Below, piece by piece: positions 51,728 to 60,243 of a stretch of DNA of 64,000 nt (the first letter of the stretch is position 1; each line of letters starts with the position of its first letter). A program made the position numbers and the translations under genes. A model generated the notes under the pieces. The model was not told the origin of the DNA. It saw only the letters and a list, made by a program, of their open reading frames with translations, and ran no database searches. This stretch comes from Lentisphaeria bacterium (GTDB lineage: Bacteria; Verrucomicrobiota; Lentisphaeria; Victivallales; Victivallaceae): the NCBI GenBank assembly GCA_900768505.1, contig CAAGED010000054.1:1-64000 (forward strand), written 5' to 3'.

Positions 51728-53404
51728 ATGGCGCCATATTGTGAGCGCAAGCTCAATTTATTTTGGGGAATAATCATACTTGTTGCGTTTTTTCTGCTCT
51801 TTTTTTTCCCAATCAAACTGGGATTGCGGGAGTTGCGCTGGCAGGAGGGATATTATGCCGCGCTGGCGCTGGAAATGGGGAGAAGCGCATTACTGCTGCC
51901 GGCGGTGGAGCTGGATGGCAGTACGTTGATAAATAATATGCCGCTTTTCCCGCTGCTGGCAATGCTGATTAATAAAATTGGTTGCCCGATTGAATTGGCA
52001 TTGCGGTTGATTTCGGTTGTTTCGCTGGGAATTACGGCATTGGTTTGCGCAATTACCGTAGGGGCGGCGCGGGATCGTTCGGCGGCGTTTTTCACAGCGG
52101 CAATGATAATATCCAGCAGTGTGATTTTGGAGAAATCCATGCTTGGTTATCCCATTAACTTATTGGTGATGATTGTAATTTGCGGTCAGTTGCTCTGGTT
52201 TAAATTCGGTGCGATGGATCACAATTGGACACTGGGATGGCTGGTTGGATTTCTGGCTTCGGCGCTGGCATTTTACTGCAGCGGGTTGTTCGGTCTGATT
52301 TATTTTTGGGTGCCGCTGATATTTTTGCGGCGGCCGCTGGGTATTTTCGGGCGTTTGCAGCATAAGGGAGTCTATCTGGGATTGCTGATACTGCTGTTTT
52401 TTGTGCTGATGTGGTTTGTACCGTTCAGTTATTCTATTAAGCTTTATCCGGCGCAGCTTTATGATTTCGGCGGAATGATTTCCGGAAGCGACTACTTGTT
52501 GCAGCTGGTGAAATTTCCTTTTGAACTGCTGCTCTACTCATTGCCGTGGGCGCTGGTTATGTGGGCGCCCTTTTGTGTGGCACTATTCCCGTTGGATGAA
52601 ACACCGATTTTATCCCGTTTTTTGCGAACGATTGCCATCAGCAGTTTCTTTTTTATCTGGCTGCTGCCGGGAGCGAATCCTTGGGACGTGCCATATTTGC
52701 TGCCGGCGCTGGCCATGTTGTGCGGAATGAATTACTGGATTGTAATTAGGAGGTACGGCAATGTATACATGAAAATATTGCGGATATTTCCGGTTCCGAT
52801 GATGATTTGCGGGATATTGATTGTGTTGTTTTATGCGTTGCCGACGGATGTGCTGATGTTTTTCTTCAAATTATCCGGAAACATTGAATTCAAGGGGAAA
52901 CTCTTTTATTATATTTTCGGGTTTGTTTCCGGGGTGGGGCTAATTTTAACCGGATTGCTGCTGGCGTTTCGCTGGCGGCCGCCGATTTGGCTCTACACGT
53001 TGCTGATTATGCTGGCGCCGATGTTATTTTATTGGACGATTGCCCATCCTTACACCGCCGGCGACGGAGAGCGACGGGCGTTTGGGCAGAGGGTGCGGAG
53101 TATTTTGAACCAAAACGGCTATCAAAACGACGAAGTGGTCTACAAGTTTAATTTGTCAGGTCTGCACACTGAGATGGTTTATATGGATGTTCCGGGGCGG
53201 CGGATTGATAATTTGCTCCTGCTTCCGGGCGACAAGAAGCAGGTGTTTGTGTTAAGTTCCACCTTCCCTCAGCTTTCCAGCCGCAATTGGAGCAATTTGC
53301 TGCCGGAGAACACGCTTTATCGGGATAATCCGATAAACTTGTGGAAGGGTGAACTGAAAGCGGAGGAAAAACTCGAGGAGGTGCCGGATGGCGACTTCAA
53401 ATAA
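51728..53404 (+). CDS. Multi-pass membrane glycosyltransferase, ArnT/PMT-like (GT39-like)
   Basis: This 558-residue protein has about a dozen membrane segments. An early loop LGLRELRWQEGYYAALALEMGR corresponds in position to the catalytic acidic loop of GT39/ArnT enzymes (D/E..., YYA), though the first acidic residue is replaced (WQEGYY). ArnT-like enzymes move a lipid-linked sugar (such as aminoarabinose) onto lipid A or proteins on the outer face of the membrane. The C-terminal soluble part (residues about 445-558) is probably periplasmic. The stop overlaps the start of rlmN by 17 bases, so they are coupled. The substrate is unknown. Confidence 0.7.
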   Translation: MAPYCERKLNLFWGIIILVAFFLLFFFPIKLGLRELRWQEGYYAALALEMGRSALLLPAVELDGSTLINNMPLFPLLAMLINKIGCPIELALRLISVVSLGITALVCAITVGAARDRSAAFFTAAMIISSSVILEKSMLGYPINLLVMIVICGQLLWFKFGAMDHNWTLGWLVGFLASALAFYCSGLFGLIYFWVPLIFLRRPLGIFGRLQHKGVYLGLLILLFFVLMWFVPFSYSIKLYPAQLYDFGGMISGSDYLLQLVKFPFELLLYSLPWALVMWAPFCVALFPLDETPILSRFLRTIAISSFFFIWLLPGANPWDVPYLLPALAMLCGMNYWIVIRRYGNVYMKILRIFPVPMMICGILIVLFYALPTDVLMFFFKLSGNIEFKGKLFYYIFGFVSGVGLILTGLLLAFRWRPPIWLYTLLIMLAPMLFYWTIAHPYTAGDGERRAFGQRVRSILNQNGYQNDEVVYKFNLSGLHTEMVYMDVPGRRIDNLLLLPGDKKQVFVLSSTFPQLSSRNWSNLLPENTLYRDNPINLWKGELKAEEKLEEVPDGDFK

Positions 53405-54431
53405 TAAGCTCTGCTCCATGAATCAGGAGCAGTTGACGGAGTACCTGGCCGGGATCGGGGAGAAGAAGTTCCGGGTCAAGCAGATAATGGATTGGATTTA
53501 CCGTAAATTGGAGTTGGAGCCGCATCGGATGGAAAATTTGAGTCTCGCCTTGCGGGAAAAACTGGCGGAGGAGCTGGCGGTAAATCCAATGACAATTTGC
53601 CGGCGGGAGGCGGACGACTCCGGAACGGTGAAATTGCTGCTGCGTTTGTGTGACGGCGAAAGTATTGAGATGGTGATTATCCCCGGTGGCGACGGACGTA
53701 AAACATTTTGTTTAAGTACTCAAGTCGGTTGCCCCGTGCAGTGTGTTTTTTGCGCCAGCGGCCGCAATGGCTTGACCAGAAACCTGCATGGCGGCGAAAT
53801 AATCGAAGAATTTCTGCTGGGTTGCCGGGAGTTGGGCGGCGTGCTGCCGGACAATATTGTTTTTATGGGAATCGGCGAAGGATTGTTGAATTACGACAAT
53901 CTGATTATGGCGCTGGAGCGCTTGACGGGGGCAGATTACTTCGGGATGTCGCCCCGTCGAATTACCATATCCAGCAGCGGTTATGTGCCGAATATGCTGA
54001 AATTGGCGGATTTGGGACGGGAATATAATTTTGCCTTGTCTCTTCATGCCACGGATGATCAGTGCCGACGGCGGATAATTCCGGAAAAAATCATCAAATA
54101 CACAATTGCGGAGATTTTGGCGGCGCTTAAATATTATTCTGAAAAGGTGGGGCGTATTCCGACCTTGGAATATACTCTGCTGGCCGGAATAAATGACTCA
54201 CCCCGGCAGGCGGCGGAATTGGCGGCGATTGCCCGGGAGGTTCATGCTAAAATCAATCTGATTCCCTACAATCCGACGGTGGATGGATACGCCAGGCCGG
54301 AGCGGAAGGTGATCGAAGAATTTTGTCGTATTCTGGCTAAGCAGCATGCGGCATACACATTGCGACAGGAGCGGGGTTCCGGGGTAAATGCGGCCTGCGG
54401 GCAGTTGCGTCAGCAGCAGGATTTAAGTTAA
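53388..54431 (+). CDS. rlmN: Dual-specificity 23S rRNA/tRNA adenine-C2 methyltransferase RlmN
   Basis: RlmN is a radical-SAM enzyme that methylates A2503 of 23S rRNA and A37 of some tRNAs. The 347-residue protein has the cluster motif CPVQCVFCASG (CxxxCxxC), GEGLLNYDN, ISSSGYVP, ALSLHA, NLIPYNP and the C-terminal GSGVNAACGQLR with the methyl-accepting Cys. Start at 53388 has a strong GAGGAGGTG. Overlaps the upstream gene by 17 bases. A Cfr-like (C8) specificity is less likely given the RlmN-type length and lack of resistance context. Confidence 0.94.
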   Translation: MATSNNKLCSMNQEQLTEYLAGIGEKKFRVKQIMDWIYRKLELEPHRMENLSLALREKLAEELAVNPMTICRREADDSGTVKLLLRLCDGESIEMVIIPGGDGRKTFCLSTQVGCPVQCVFCASGRNGLTRNLHGGEIIEEFLLGCRELGGVLPDNIVFMGIGEGLLNYDNLIMALERLTGADYFGMSPRRITISSSGYVPNMLKLADLGREYNFALSLHATDDQCRRRIIPEKIIKYTIAEILAALKYYSEKVGRIPTLEYTLLAGINDSPRQAAELAAIAREVHAKINLIPYNPTVDGYARPERKVIEEFCRILAKQHAAYTLRQERGSGVNAACGQLRQQQDLS

Positions 54432-54470
54432 AATAAATTATTGCTCAACGGGAGCGAAGGGACATAAAAA

Positions 54471-55169
54471 ATGAGAATAAAAATTTGCGGTATTCAGAAC
54501 GAGGAAGAGTTGGCAATTGCCATCAATTCCGGTTGTGATACGGTGGGGTTTCAGGTTGGTCAGCTGCATTCGTCCAAGTCGTTTATTCTGCCGAGTACGG
54601 CGAGTCGGCTGATGAAGCTGCTGCCGCCCTACATTACGCCGGTATTGGTGACGCATCTGGCAACGGCGGAGGATATTTTAGGCATTGCCAACCATGCTGA
54701 AATTTACAACATCCAACTGCACAATATTGAATTCAGCGAATTGTGCCGTCTGCGTGATCAACTGCCGGAAAACGGTAAAATAATTTTGACGGTTTATCCC
54801 TCCATGCTGGGAATGCGCAGTTGGGTGGATGAGGCGTTTCCTTTATTGTCGGCGATTAATTTTGATGTATATCACAATTCGCCGGCGGAAATCGGAATTT
54901 CGGACAATAACGCATATGATTGGGATTTGTGCCGTGATTTCATAAAACGGGCATTGGTGCCGGTAATGATTTGCGGCCATTTGGAGAGTAAAAATGTAGC
55001 GGAGGCGATTCGTCTGACCAATCCGTTTGGGGTTGATGTCTGCTCCGGAGTGAAAAAGAGCGGAGAAGATTTCTTCTGCGATCCACTGAAATGTCTGGAT
55101 TTTGTGGAAGCGGTGCGTCTTGCGGAGCTGGATAAGATTGCCCGGTTGAAGCGGGATTTGTCGGCGTAG
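54471..55169 (+). CDS. TrpF-like (phosphoribosylanthranilate isomerase-fold) protein
   Basis: This 232-residue protein has the TIM-barrel features of phosphoribosylanthranilate isomerase: MRIKICGIQNEEELAIAIN (catalytic KICG Cys), VGFQVGQLHSSKS, PVLVTHLATAEDIL, IQLH, and FGVDVCSGVKKSG (phosphate-binding region, usually GVDVSSGVE). The middle FDVYHNSPAEIG occupies the position of the catalytic Asp region and reads differently from usual. No other tryptophan gene is near. It may be a genuine TrpF or a divergent relative with a different substrate. It lies between rlmN and a ceramidase-like gene. Confidence 0.7.
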   Translation: MRIKICGIQNEEELAIAINSGCDTVGFQVGQLHSSKSFILPSTASRLMKLLPPYITPVLVTHLATAEDILGIANHAEIYNIQLHNIEFSELCRLRDQLPENGKIILTVYPSMLGMRSWVDEAFPLLSAINFDVYHNSPAEIGISDNNAYDWDLCRDFIKRALVPVMICGHLESKNVAEAIRLTNPFGVDVCSGVKKSGEDFFCDPLKCLDFVEAVRLAELDKIARLKRDLSA

Positions 55170-55243
55170 AGAATAAAAATTGTTCGCCGATGTAAAAAAA
55201 ATTGACCCCGGCGCACGAAAAAAAATTTACGGAGGAAATAAAA

Positions 55244-56605
55244 ATGAGTATTGAATTTGGTTATGCGTCATCGATAATTACGCCGGAATTACCGGCAAAT
55301 TTGGCCGGATATTTTAATATTCGAATGTGGAAATTGGTGGCGGATGATCTTTATGTCAAGGTGGCGGTTTTTCGCCAGGATGGTCGGCTGGGGGCGATTG
55401 TGCAGTATGACGTAATCACCGCCTCCACGGAATTATGCGACGAATTTTGGCATCAGGCCAAATTGGCTCAGGTGGTTGGGTTCTCGCCCTGCAACACCAT
55501 AATCTGCGCCACACACACTCATACGGCGCCGGAGGTTCGTCTGGACGGCAGGCCGGGTGACTCCCCGGAATTTATTCTGATGGCGGCCAGTCGCGGAGTA
55601 AAGGCGCTGCTGCAGGCGCTTGGCGATATGCAGACGGGTGAAATTGAAGTTGGCAGCGGCTTTAATTTTGATTTAATCTTCAATCGACGTTACTGGATGG
55701 ACAACGGACGGGTAATCACCAATCCGGGTAAACTCAATCCTCATATAAAACGGCCGGAAGGAGAGATTGACCCGGAAATTCCGTTGCTGGCGTTTAAGAG
55801 TCAGGGAAAAATCAAATTGCTGCTTGCGTCGATTGTCAACCACTCCGACACCAATGGCGGCAGTAATGTTTCAGCGGATTGGCCGGGAGTGGCACGGAAA
55901 TTGGTAGAAGAAAAATTGGGAAGTGAAACATTGTTTATTCCGCTGATCGGGGCGGCGGGAAACATCAACCACTTCGACGTGGGAGCGAGTTTTGATCAGA
56001 CCAGTTACGAGGAGACAAAACGGGTGGGCAGACTCTACGCCAAGTCGGTAATTGAGGCATTGCCGGAATTGCGCCCGCTGTCCGGTGATTATTTCCAAAT
56101 CGGCAGTAAATCCATGACGGTGGGTGGGTACAATTTTTCGGAAGCGGAATTGAATGAAGCACAAGCGACGGTGGATCGTTATGCCGAAGTGGCGGACCCC
56201 ACAACATCGGACGTGTCGATAACGGCGGAGGATTTGGCCAACGGTAATCCGGTGGCGCTGAAGTTTTTTGCCATGAAAATATTGGAAATGGCCGACATGC
56301 GGGAGCGCTACCGTTTTGATTTGACGGGGCTTTTTTTCGGCTCGGCAGGGATATGTTCATTGCCGGGTGAACCGTTTGTGGAGATTGGTCTTAATTTACG
56401 CAAGTCGGTATTTGCAGGGCGTCACATATTAGTCAGTGGCCACGCTAACGGTATTGGAATCAAGGGCGGCGGCGGTTACATTCCGAATTTATGGAATTAC
56501 GGCCGTGGTGGATATGAGGTTGAACCGTTGTCTGGACCGTTTGAGCAGGCGACCTCCCGAAAGCTGATTGAGGCGTGGGACGAAATTCGAGCCACCTTGA
56601 AATAA
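55244..56605 (+). CDS. Neutral/alkaline ceramidase-like (PF04734-like) protein
   Basis: This 453-residue protein matches the N-terminal alkaline ceramidase family pattern: YASSIITPELPANLAGYFNI, RLGAIVQYDVITAS, IICATHTHTAPEV (zinc-binding THTH), VNHSDTNGGSNVSADWPGVA (His and acidic ligand), FIPLIGAAGNINHFDVG, and a later SGHANGIGIKGGGGYIPN. No signal peptide is visible, unlike many family members. The substrate may be a lipid or an amide. GGAGG precedes the ATG at 55244; the longer start at 55202 has none. Followed by a serine hydrolase gene. Confidence 0.8.
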   Translation: MSIEFGYASSIITPELPANLAGYFNIRMWKLVADDLYVKVAVFRQDGRLGAIVQYDVITASTELCDEFWHQAKLAQVVGFSPCNTIICATHTHTAPEVRLDGRPGDSPEFILMAASRGVKALLQALGDMQTGEIEVGSGFNFDLIFNRRYWMDNGRVITNPGKLNPHIKRPEGEIDPEIPLLAFKSQGKIKLLLASIVNHSDTNGGSNVSADWPGVARKLVEEKLGSETLFIPLIGAAGNINHFDVGASFDQTSYEETKRVGRLYAKSVIEALPELRPLSGDYFQIGSKSMTVGGYNFSEAELNEAQATVDRYAEVADPTTSDVSITAEDLANGNPVALKFFAMKILEMADMRERYRFDLTGLFFGSAGICSLPGEPFVEIGLNLRKSVFAGRHILVSGHANGIGIKGGGGYIPNLWNYGRGGYEVEPLSGPFEQATSRKLIEAWDEIRATLK

Positions 56606-56628
56606 AATAATAAAAGCCGACACACGGG

Positions 56629-56658
56629 AGGGAGATAAAAATTTTAATTTTTCTCCCT
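56629..56658 (+). terminator. Hairpin after the ceramidase-like gene
   Basis: AGGGAGA (56629-56635) pairs with TCTCCCT (56652-56658) around an AT-rich stem with a small bulge. There is no T-run after it, so its strength as a terminator is doubtful. Confidence 0.35.
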
Positions 56659-56711
56659 TGCGTAATTAAACTTTTGAATAACCAACTGAATATTTTTTGG
56701 GAGAGATGATT

Positions 56712-57734
56712 ATGCAGGCGGCGGAGCTGCTGAAAAGTCAAATTTCAGAAGGATTGATTAAGGGGGCGTGCGCTATCAAGGGCAGCACGTCGGGAGTGGA
56801 GGAAATAATTTGCTGCGGAGAGGCGGATTATCTGCGTGGAACTCCGATGAGCGTGGATTCCGTTTTTGATATTGCCAGTATCAGCAAGGTTTTTGGCGTT
56901 ACGACGCTGCTGCTGCATTGCCGGGCAAAAAATTTATTGGATTTTGATGAACAGTTGGGAAAATATTTGCCGGAATTAAGCGACAAGGCGACAAGTAGAA
57001 TAACCTTGCGGCAGTTGGCGACACATTACAGCGGGTTGGATAATTCCAAACCCTACAATAAATATATTGGCGATGCCGCCGCTCTTTACAAGGCAATTTT
57101 TCAGGTTGAACCGGTAACGGCGGCGGGGACGCGTTTCGAGTATTCCTGCGTTAATTTTATTCTGCTGGGATTTGTGGTGGAGCGTCTGCTGCGACAGTCG
57201 TTGAAACGGGCGGCCCGGGAGTTTGTTTTTAAACCACTGGGAATGAAACACTCGTTCTGGGGGAGTGTGCCGGATGCACTTCATGAAAATCTGGTTCGGA
57301 TGTACAATGCCGAGCCAGGCGTGATCAGCGATGAGAGCGCCCGGGGGCTCTTTCCAGCGCACATTGCCGGCAACGCAGGTATTTTTACCTCCGGGGCGGA
57401 TGCCGCGCTCTACTGTCGGGCATTGTTGATGGCGGGGCGGCACGAAGCAAATCCGGCATTGGTGGAACATGAAACCTTTCTGGCGGCGGCGGATGAAATT
57501 TTTACTTGCTGTTCGCCCGATGGCATGATGAAACGCTCCGTAGGCTGGGGATATGGCGATCAGGCAGGTTTTTCGCCGGAAGTGATTTATCACTCGGGGT
57601 GGAGCGGTCAGACGGTATGGATTGACCGGAAATTAAACAAATTCGTAATTGTATTCAGCAATCGGGTGGGTGACTGGGCGCAGGCGAAGCAGGCAAGATT
57701 GGATTTCGCCGGAGCGTGGGTAAATGAGAAATGA
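56712..57734 (+). CDS. Beta-lactamase-fold serine hydrolase
   Basis: This 340-residue protein belongs to the class C beta-lactamase/esterase/DD-peptidase fold: DIASISKVFG contains SISK (SxxK nucleophile Ser), RFEYSCVNFI contains YSCVN (YxN), and HSGWSGQTVWID (a HxG-like KTG equivalent). No signal peptide is visible, so it may act in the cytoplasm, for example on an ester or cyclic substrate. The ATG at 56712 has GGGAGA upstream. It follows the ceramidase-like gene on the same strand (about 106 bases), suggesting a shared substrate route. Specificity unknown. Confidence 0.85.
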   Translation: MQAAELLKSQISEGLIKGACAIKGSTSGVEEIICCGEADYLRGTPMSVDSVFDIASISKVFGVTTLLLHCRAKNLLDFDEQLGKYLPELSDKATSRITLRQLATHYSGLDNSKPYNKYIGDAAALYKAIFQVEPVTAAGTRFEYSCVNFILLGFVVERLLRQSLKRAAREFVFKPLGMKHSFWGSVPDALHENLVRMYNAEPGVISDESARGLFPAHIAGNAGIFTSGADAALYCRALLMAGRHEANPALVEHETFLAAADEIFTCCSPDGMMKRSVGWGYGDQAGFSPEVIYHSGWSGQTVWIDRKLNKFVIVFSNRVGDWAQAKQARLDFAGAWVNEK

Positions 57735-57858
57735 CGGTTAAACGCCGGATAATTGACGGATGGGGAAAATCAGTTGGTTTTAGGCGAAAATAATTTGGCG
57801 CCGGAAGGTGTGGTAGAGTAATGGAAGCATCTGAAGAATTGAAACAAGAGGTAGATTT

Positions 57859-58485
57859 ATGATTGGCCGTTTGCGTGGCGAATTGATTGAAAAGGAGTTT
57901 ACAACGTGTCTGCTGGATGTGCAGGGAGTGGGATATGTGGTATTTATTCCGCTGAGCACTTACGATAAGTTGCCGGATATTGGCAAAGAGTGCATTTTGT
58001 ATATATCCACTCAGGTTCGGGAGGATGCCATCAATCTTTTCGGCTTCACGACGCCCGGCGAGCGGCGGATTTTTGAAACGCTGCTTAATGTCAACGGGGT
58101 GGGCGGCAAGTTGGCGTTGAATATTCTCAGTGCAATGCCAGTGGCCAATTTCTGCCGGGCGGTGGTGGAGAGCGACTTTAAGGTTTTGAGTAAAATCAAC
58201 GGCGTCGGCAAAAAAATTGCGGAGCGTCTGGTGGTGGAGTTGCGGGATAAACTGGCGACGGCGGCTCTGGAAAAACTGGGAACTTCCGGCATATCCGGAG
58301 TGGAAATCAGTGGCCGGGTGGTGGATAATCCGTCATTTCGCGATGCGGCGGCAGCTTTGGAAATGCTTGGTTTTAAACGTGATGCCATCAGTTGTGCCTT
58401 GGAGGAATTGGCAAGTGACGATGAAATGACGAATGCAAGCTGCGAAGATATCATTCGTAAAACATTGCAAAAATTAAACTCCTGA
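57859..58485 (+). CDS. ruvA: Holliday junction branch migration protein RuvA
   Basis: RuvA binds four-way junctions and targets the RuvB helicase. The 208-residue protein has an N-terminal OB fold (MIGRLRGELIEKEFTTCLLDV), helix-hairpin-helix motifs NVNGVGGKLALNILS and KINGVGKKIAERLVVEL, and a C-terminal domain III (DAAAALEMLGFKRDAISCAL). Neighbours ruvB and ruvC are not adjacent. A 13-codon frame (57821 to the start) ends overlapping the ATG; its status is unclear. AGAGG precedes the start. Confidence 0.95.
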   Translation: MIGRLRGELIEKEFTTCLLDVQGVGYVVFIPLSTYDKLPDIGKECILYISTQVREDAINLFGFTTPGERRIFETLLNVNGVGGKLALNILSAMPVANFCRAVVESDFKVLSKINGVGKKIAERLVVELRDKLATAALEKLGTSGISGVEISGRVVDNPSFRDAAAALEMLGFKRDAISCALEELASDDEMTNASCEDIIRKTLQKLNS

Positions 58486-58525
58486 CCTTGGTTGGTTCGG
58501 AAATAAAATTGTTAGGAAGCGGCAG

Positions 58526-58897
58526 ATGTTTAAATTTCGCCAAGGGACGATTTACCGGCAGGGAGATGCCGGATTAATTCTGATTAATCACAACCCAATG
58601 CAGGGGGAGTCGCTGATATTTCCGTTTAGTATGTCGGAAAACGGCGCAAACGCTCTGGCGTTAAAACATATTTTAACTCCGGATTCGACGGAAGCGACAC
58701 TCAATGTGGAAATAACGCCCGGATTAATCACATTGGAGCAGATTATCGACCTGCGCAATCACTCCAATTACACGGAGTGCGGGGATCTTGCGTCCGGTGA
58801 ATGTGTGAAATTACTTACGGCGTTACTGGGTAAATTGCCAGCTGAGTCTGCCGAATACAACCTTGTTAATGCCATAATTAAAGAATTAAATTCATGA
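58526..58897 (+). CDS. Protein of unknown function
   Basis: This 123-residue protein has no signal peptide or membrane helix. It reads FKFRQGTIYRQGDAGLILIN, MQGESLIFPFSMSENGANAL, NVEITPGLITLEQIIDLRNH, and ends AEYNLVNAIIKELNS. No family recognised. Its stop overlaps the ATG of the flippase gene by four bases (ATGA), so they are translationally coupled. AAGCGG precedes the ATG. Confidence 0.6.
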   Translation: MFKFRQGTIYRQGDAGLILINHNPMQGESLIFPFSMSENGANALALKHILTPDSTEATLNVEITPGLITLEQIIDLRNHSNYTECGDLASGECVKLLTALLGKLPAESAEYNLVNAIIKELNS

Positions 58898-60243
58898 ACG
58901 TTTTGAAAATATTCCGCCTGCCTGGTGCCGCCGTATGGCAAAATCAGTCATTCCGCCGTTACAGCGGCAACATGATCTGGTTGAGTGCCGAGCGGGTGGT
59001 GCGGATTATAATTGGTTTGACGGTAGGGATTTATGTGGCTCGGGAATTGGGGCCTTATAAATACGGTATGCTCAGTTATGTGCAGAATTTCTGCATAATT
59101 TGTTCAATTTTCGGGAATTTTGTCGCCGAGGTGGTAGCGGTGCAGCGTTTGGTGAAGTATCCGGCGCGTCGTAACGAAATATTGGGGTCCTGCTTTCGGG
59201 TGCGTTTAATTGCCCTGCTGCCGGTGGCGGTTTTTACGATAATCGGGATAATGATTCAGCAGGATTCGCCGGAGTTGATCCGGCTGATAATCCTGATGAG
59301 CACTACTAATATCTGGCTTTTGTTCAGTGGAGCGGAATTTTTCTTTCAAGCCGGGGTTTACGGCAAATATGTGGCGATTGCACAAATAATTGCCCATATC
59401 ATCGGCTCGCTGGGACGTGGAACGTGTGCCTATCTGAAGGCGGATTTGATTTGGTTTGTGGCGTTTGAAAGCTTTTTTGCGCTGATTTATATTATTTTAT
59501 ATCTTGTTTTTTACCGGAAACTCTGCGGTGAATCGGTTTGCCGATGGAAGTTCTCCTCTCATGAATGCCGCATCTTGCTGCGCCGCTCCTGGCCGATAAT
59601 TTTAGCCGGTATGGGGGGAATGGTCTACGCCAAAGCAGATCAGCTTTTTCTGAAAGAATTGACGGATTTAACCGAGGTGGGGTTTTATGCCGTGGCAAAC
59701 CGGATGACTGAACTCTTTTACACGATTCCAACGATTATCGGAGTGACGCTTTTCCCGGCGATTGTGAAATATCACACTCAAGATTCCGCCTTGTATCAGG
59801 AGAGAATCCGTATTCTCTACTGCGGTATGTTTTATGGTGGACTGACCTCGGTATTAGTGCTGAATCTTCTGGCTCCCGGGGTGATTGACCTCCTTTACGG
59901 CGGCAAATACAATCAGGCCGTCGAAATCTTCCACCTTTATAGTTGGAACATCTTGTTCATGTTCATTGCCACGGCAAATGCCAAGGTGATGGTTTTGCAG
60001 CGTTGTCAAAATTATCAATTGATTTTCAGTCTGCTGGGAGTGGGAATCAATTTAACATTGAATACGGTGCTGATACCCCGTTATGCCGCCCAGGGTGCAG
60101 CGGCGGCCTCCGTCATTAACGGCGGTGTAATTTTTTTGATTTTGCCGATATGTTTCAGGGCTACCAGAAATATTGGCTGGAATATTCTGGCCGCCCCGAA
60201 TTTCATGCCGGCAATCCGACTACTGGCGCATTGGCTTAAGTGA
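58894..60243 (+). CDS. Polysaccharide flippase (MATE/MOP Wzx-like)
   Basis: This 449-residue protein has about 12-14 membrane segments and the polysaccharide-synthesis family pattern: MIWLSAERVVRIIIGLTVGIYVAREL, GPYKYGMLSYVQNFCIICSI, and LTEVGFYAVANRMTELFYTIPTIIGVTLFPAI. It probably flips an undecaprenyl-linked oligosaccharide across the inner membrane. The manC and LPS genes elsewhere in the window fit such a pathway. No cognate glycosyltransferase operon is in the window. Confidence 0.88.
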   Translation: MNVLKIFRLPGAAVWQNQSFRRYSGNMIWLSAERVVRIIIGLTVGIYVARELGPYKYGMLSYVQNFCIICSIFGNFVAEVVAVQRLVKYPARRNEILGSCFRVRLIALLPVAVFTIIGIMIQQDSPELIRLIILMSTTNIWLLFSGAEFFFQAGVYGKYVAIAQIIAHIIGSLGRGTCAYLKADLIWFVAFESFFALIYIILYLVFYRKLCGESVCRWKFSSHECRILLRRSWPIILAGMGGMVYAKADQLFLKELTDLTEVGFYAVANRMTELFYTIPTIIGVTLFPAIVKYHTQDSALYQERIRILYCGMFYGGLTSVLVLNLLAPGVIDLLYGGKYNQAVEIFHLYSWNILFMFIATANAKVMVLQRCQNYQLIFSLLGVGINLTLNTVLIPRYAAQGAAAASVINGGVIFLILPICFRATRNIGWNILAAPNFMPAIRLLAHWLK

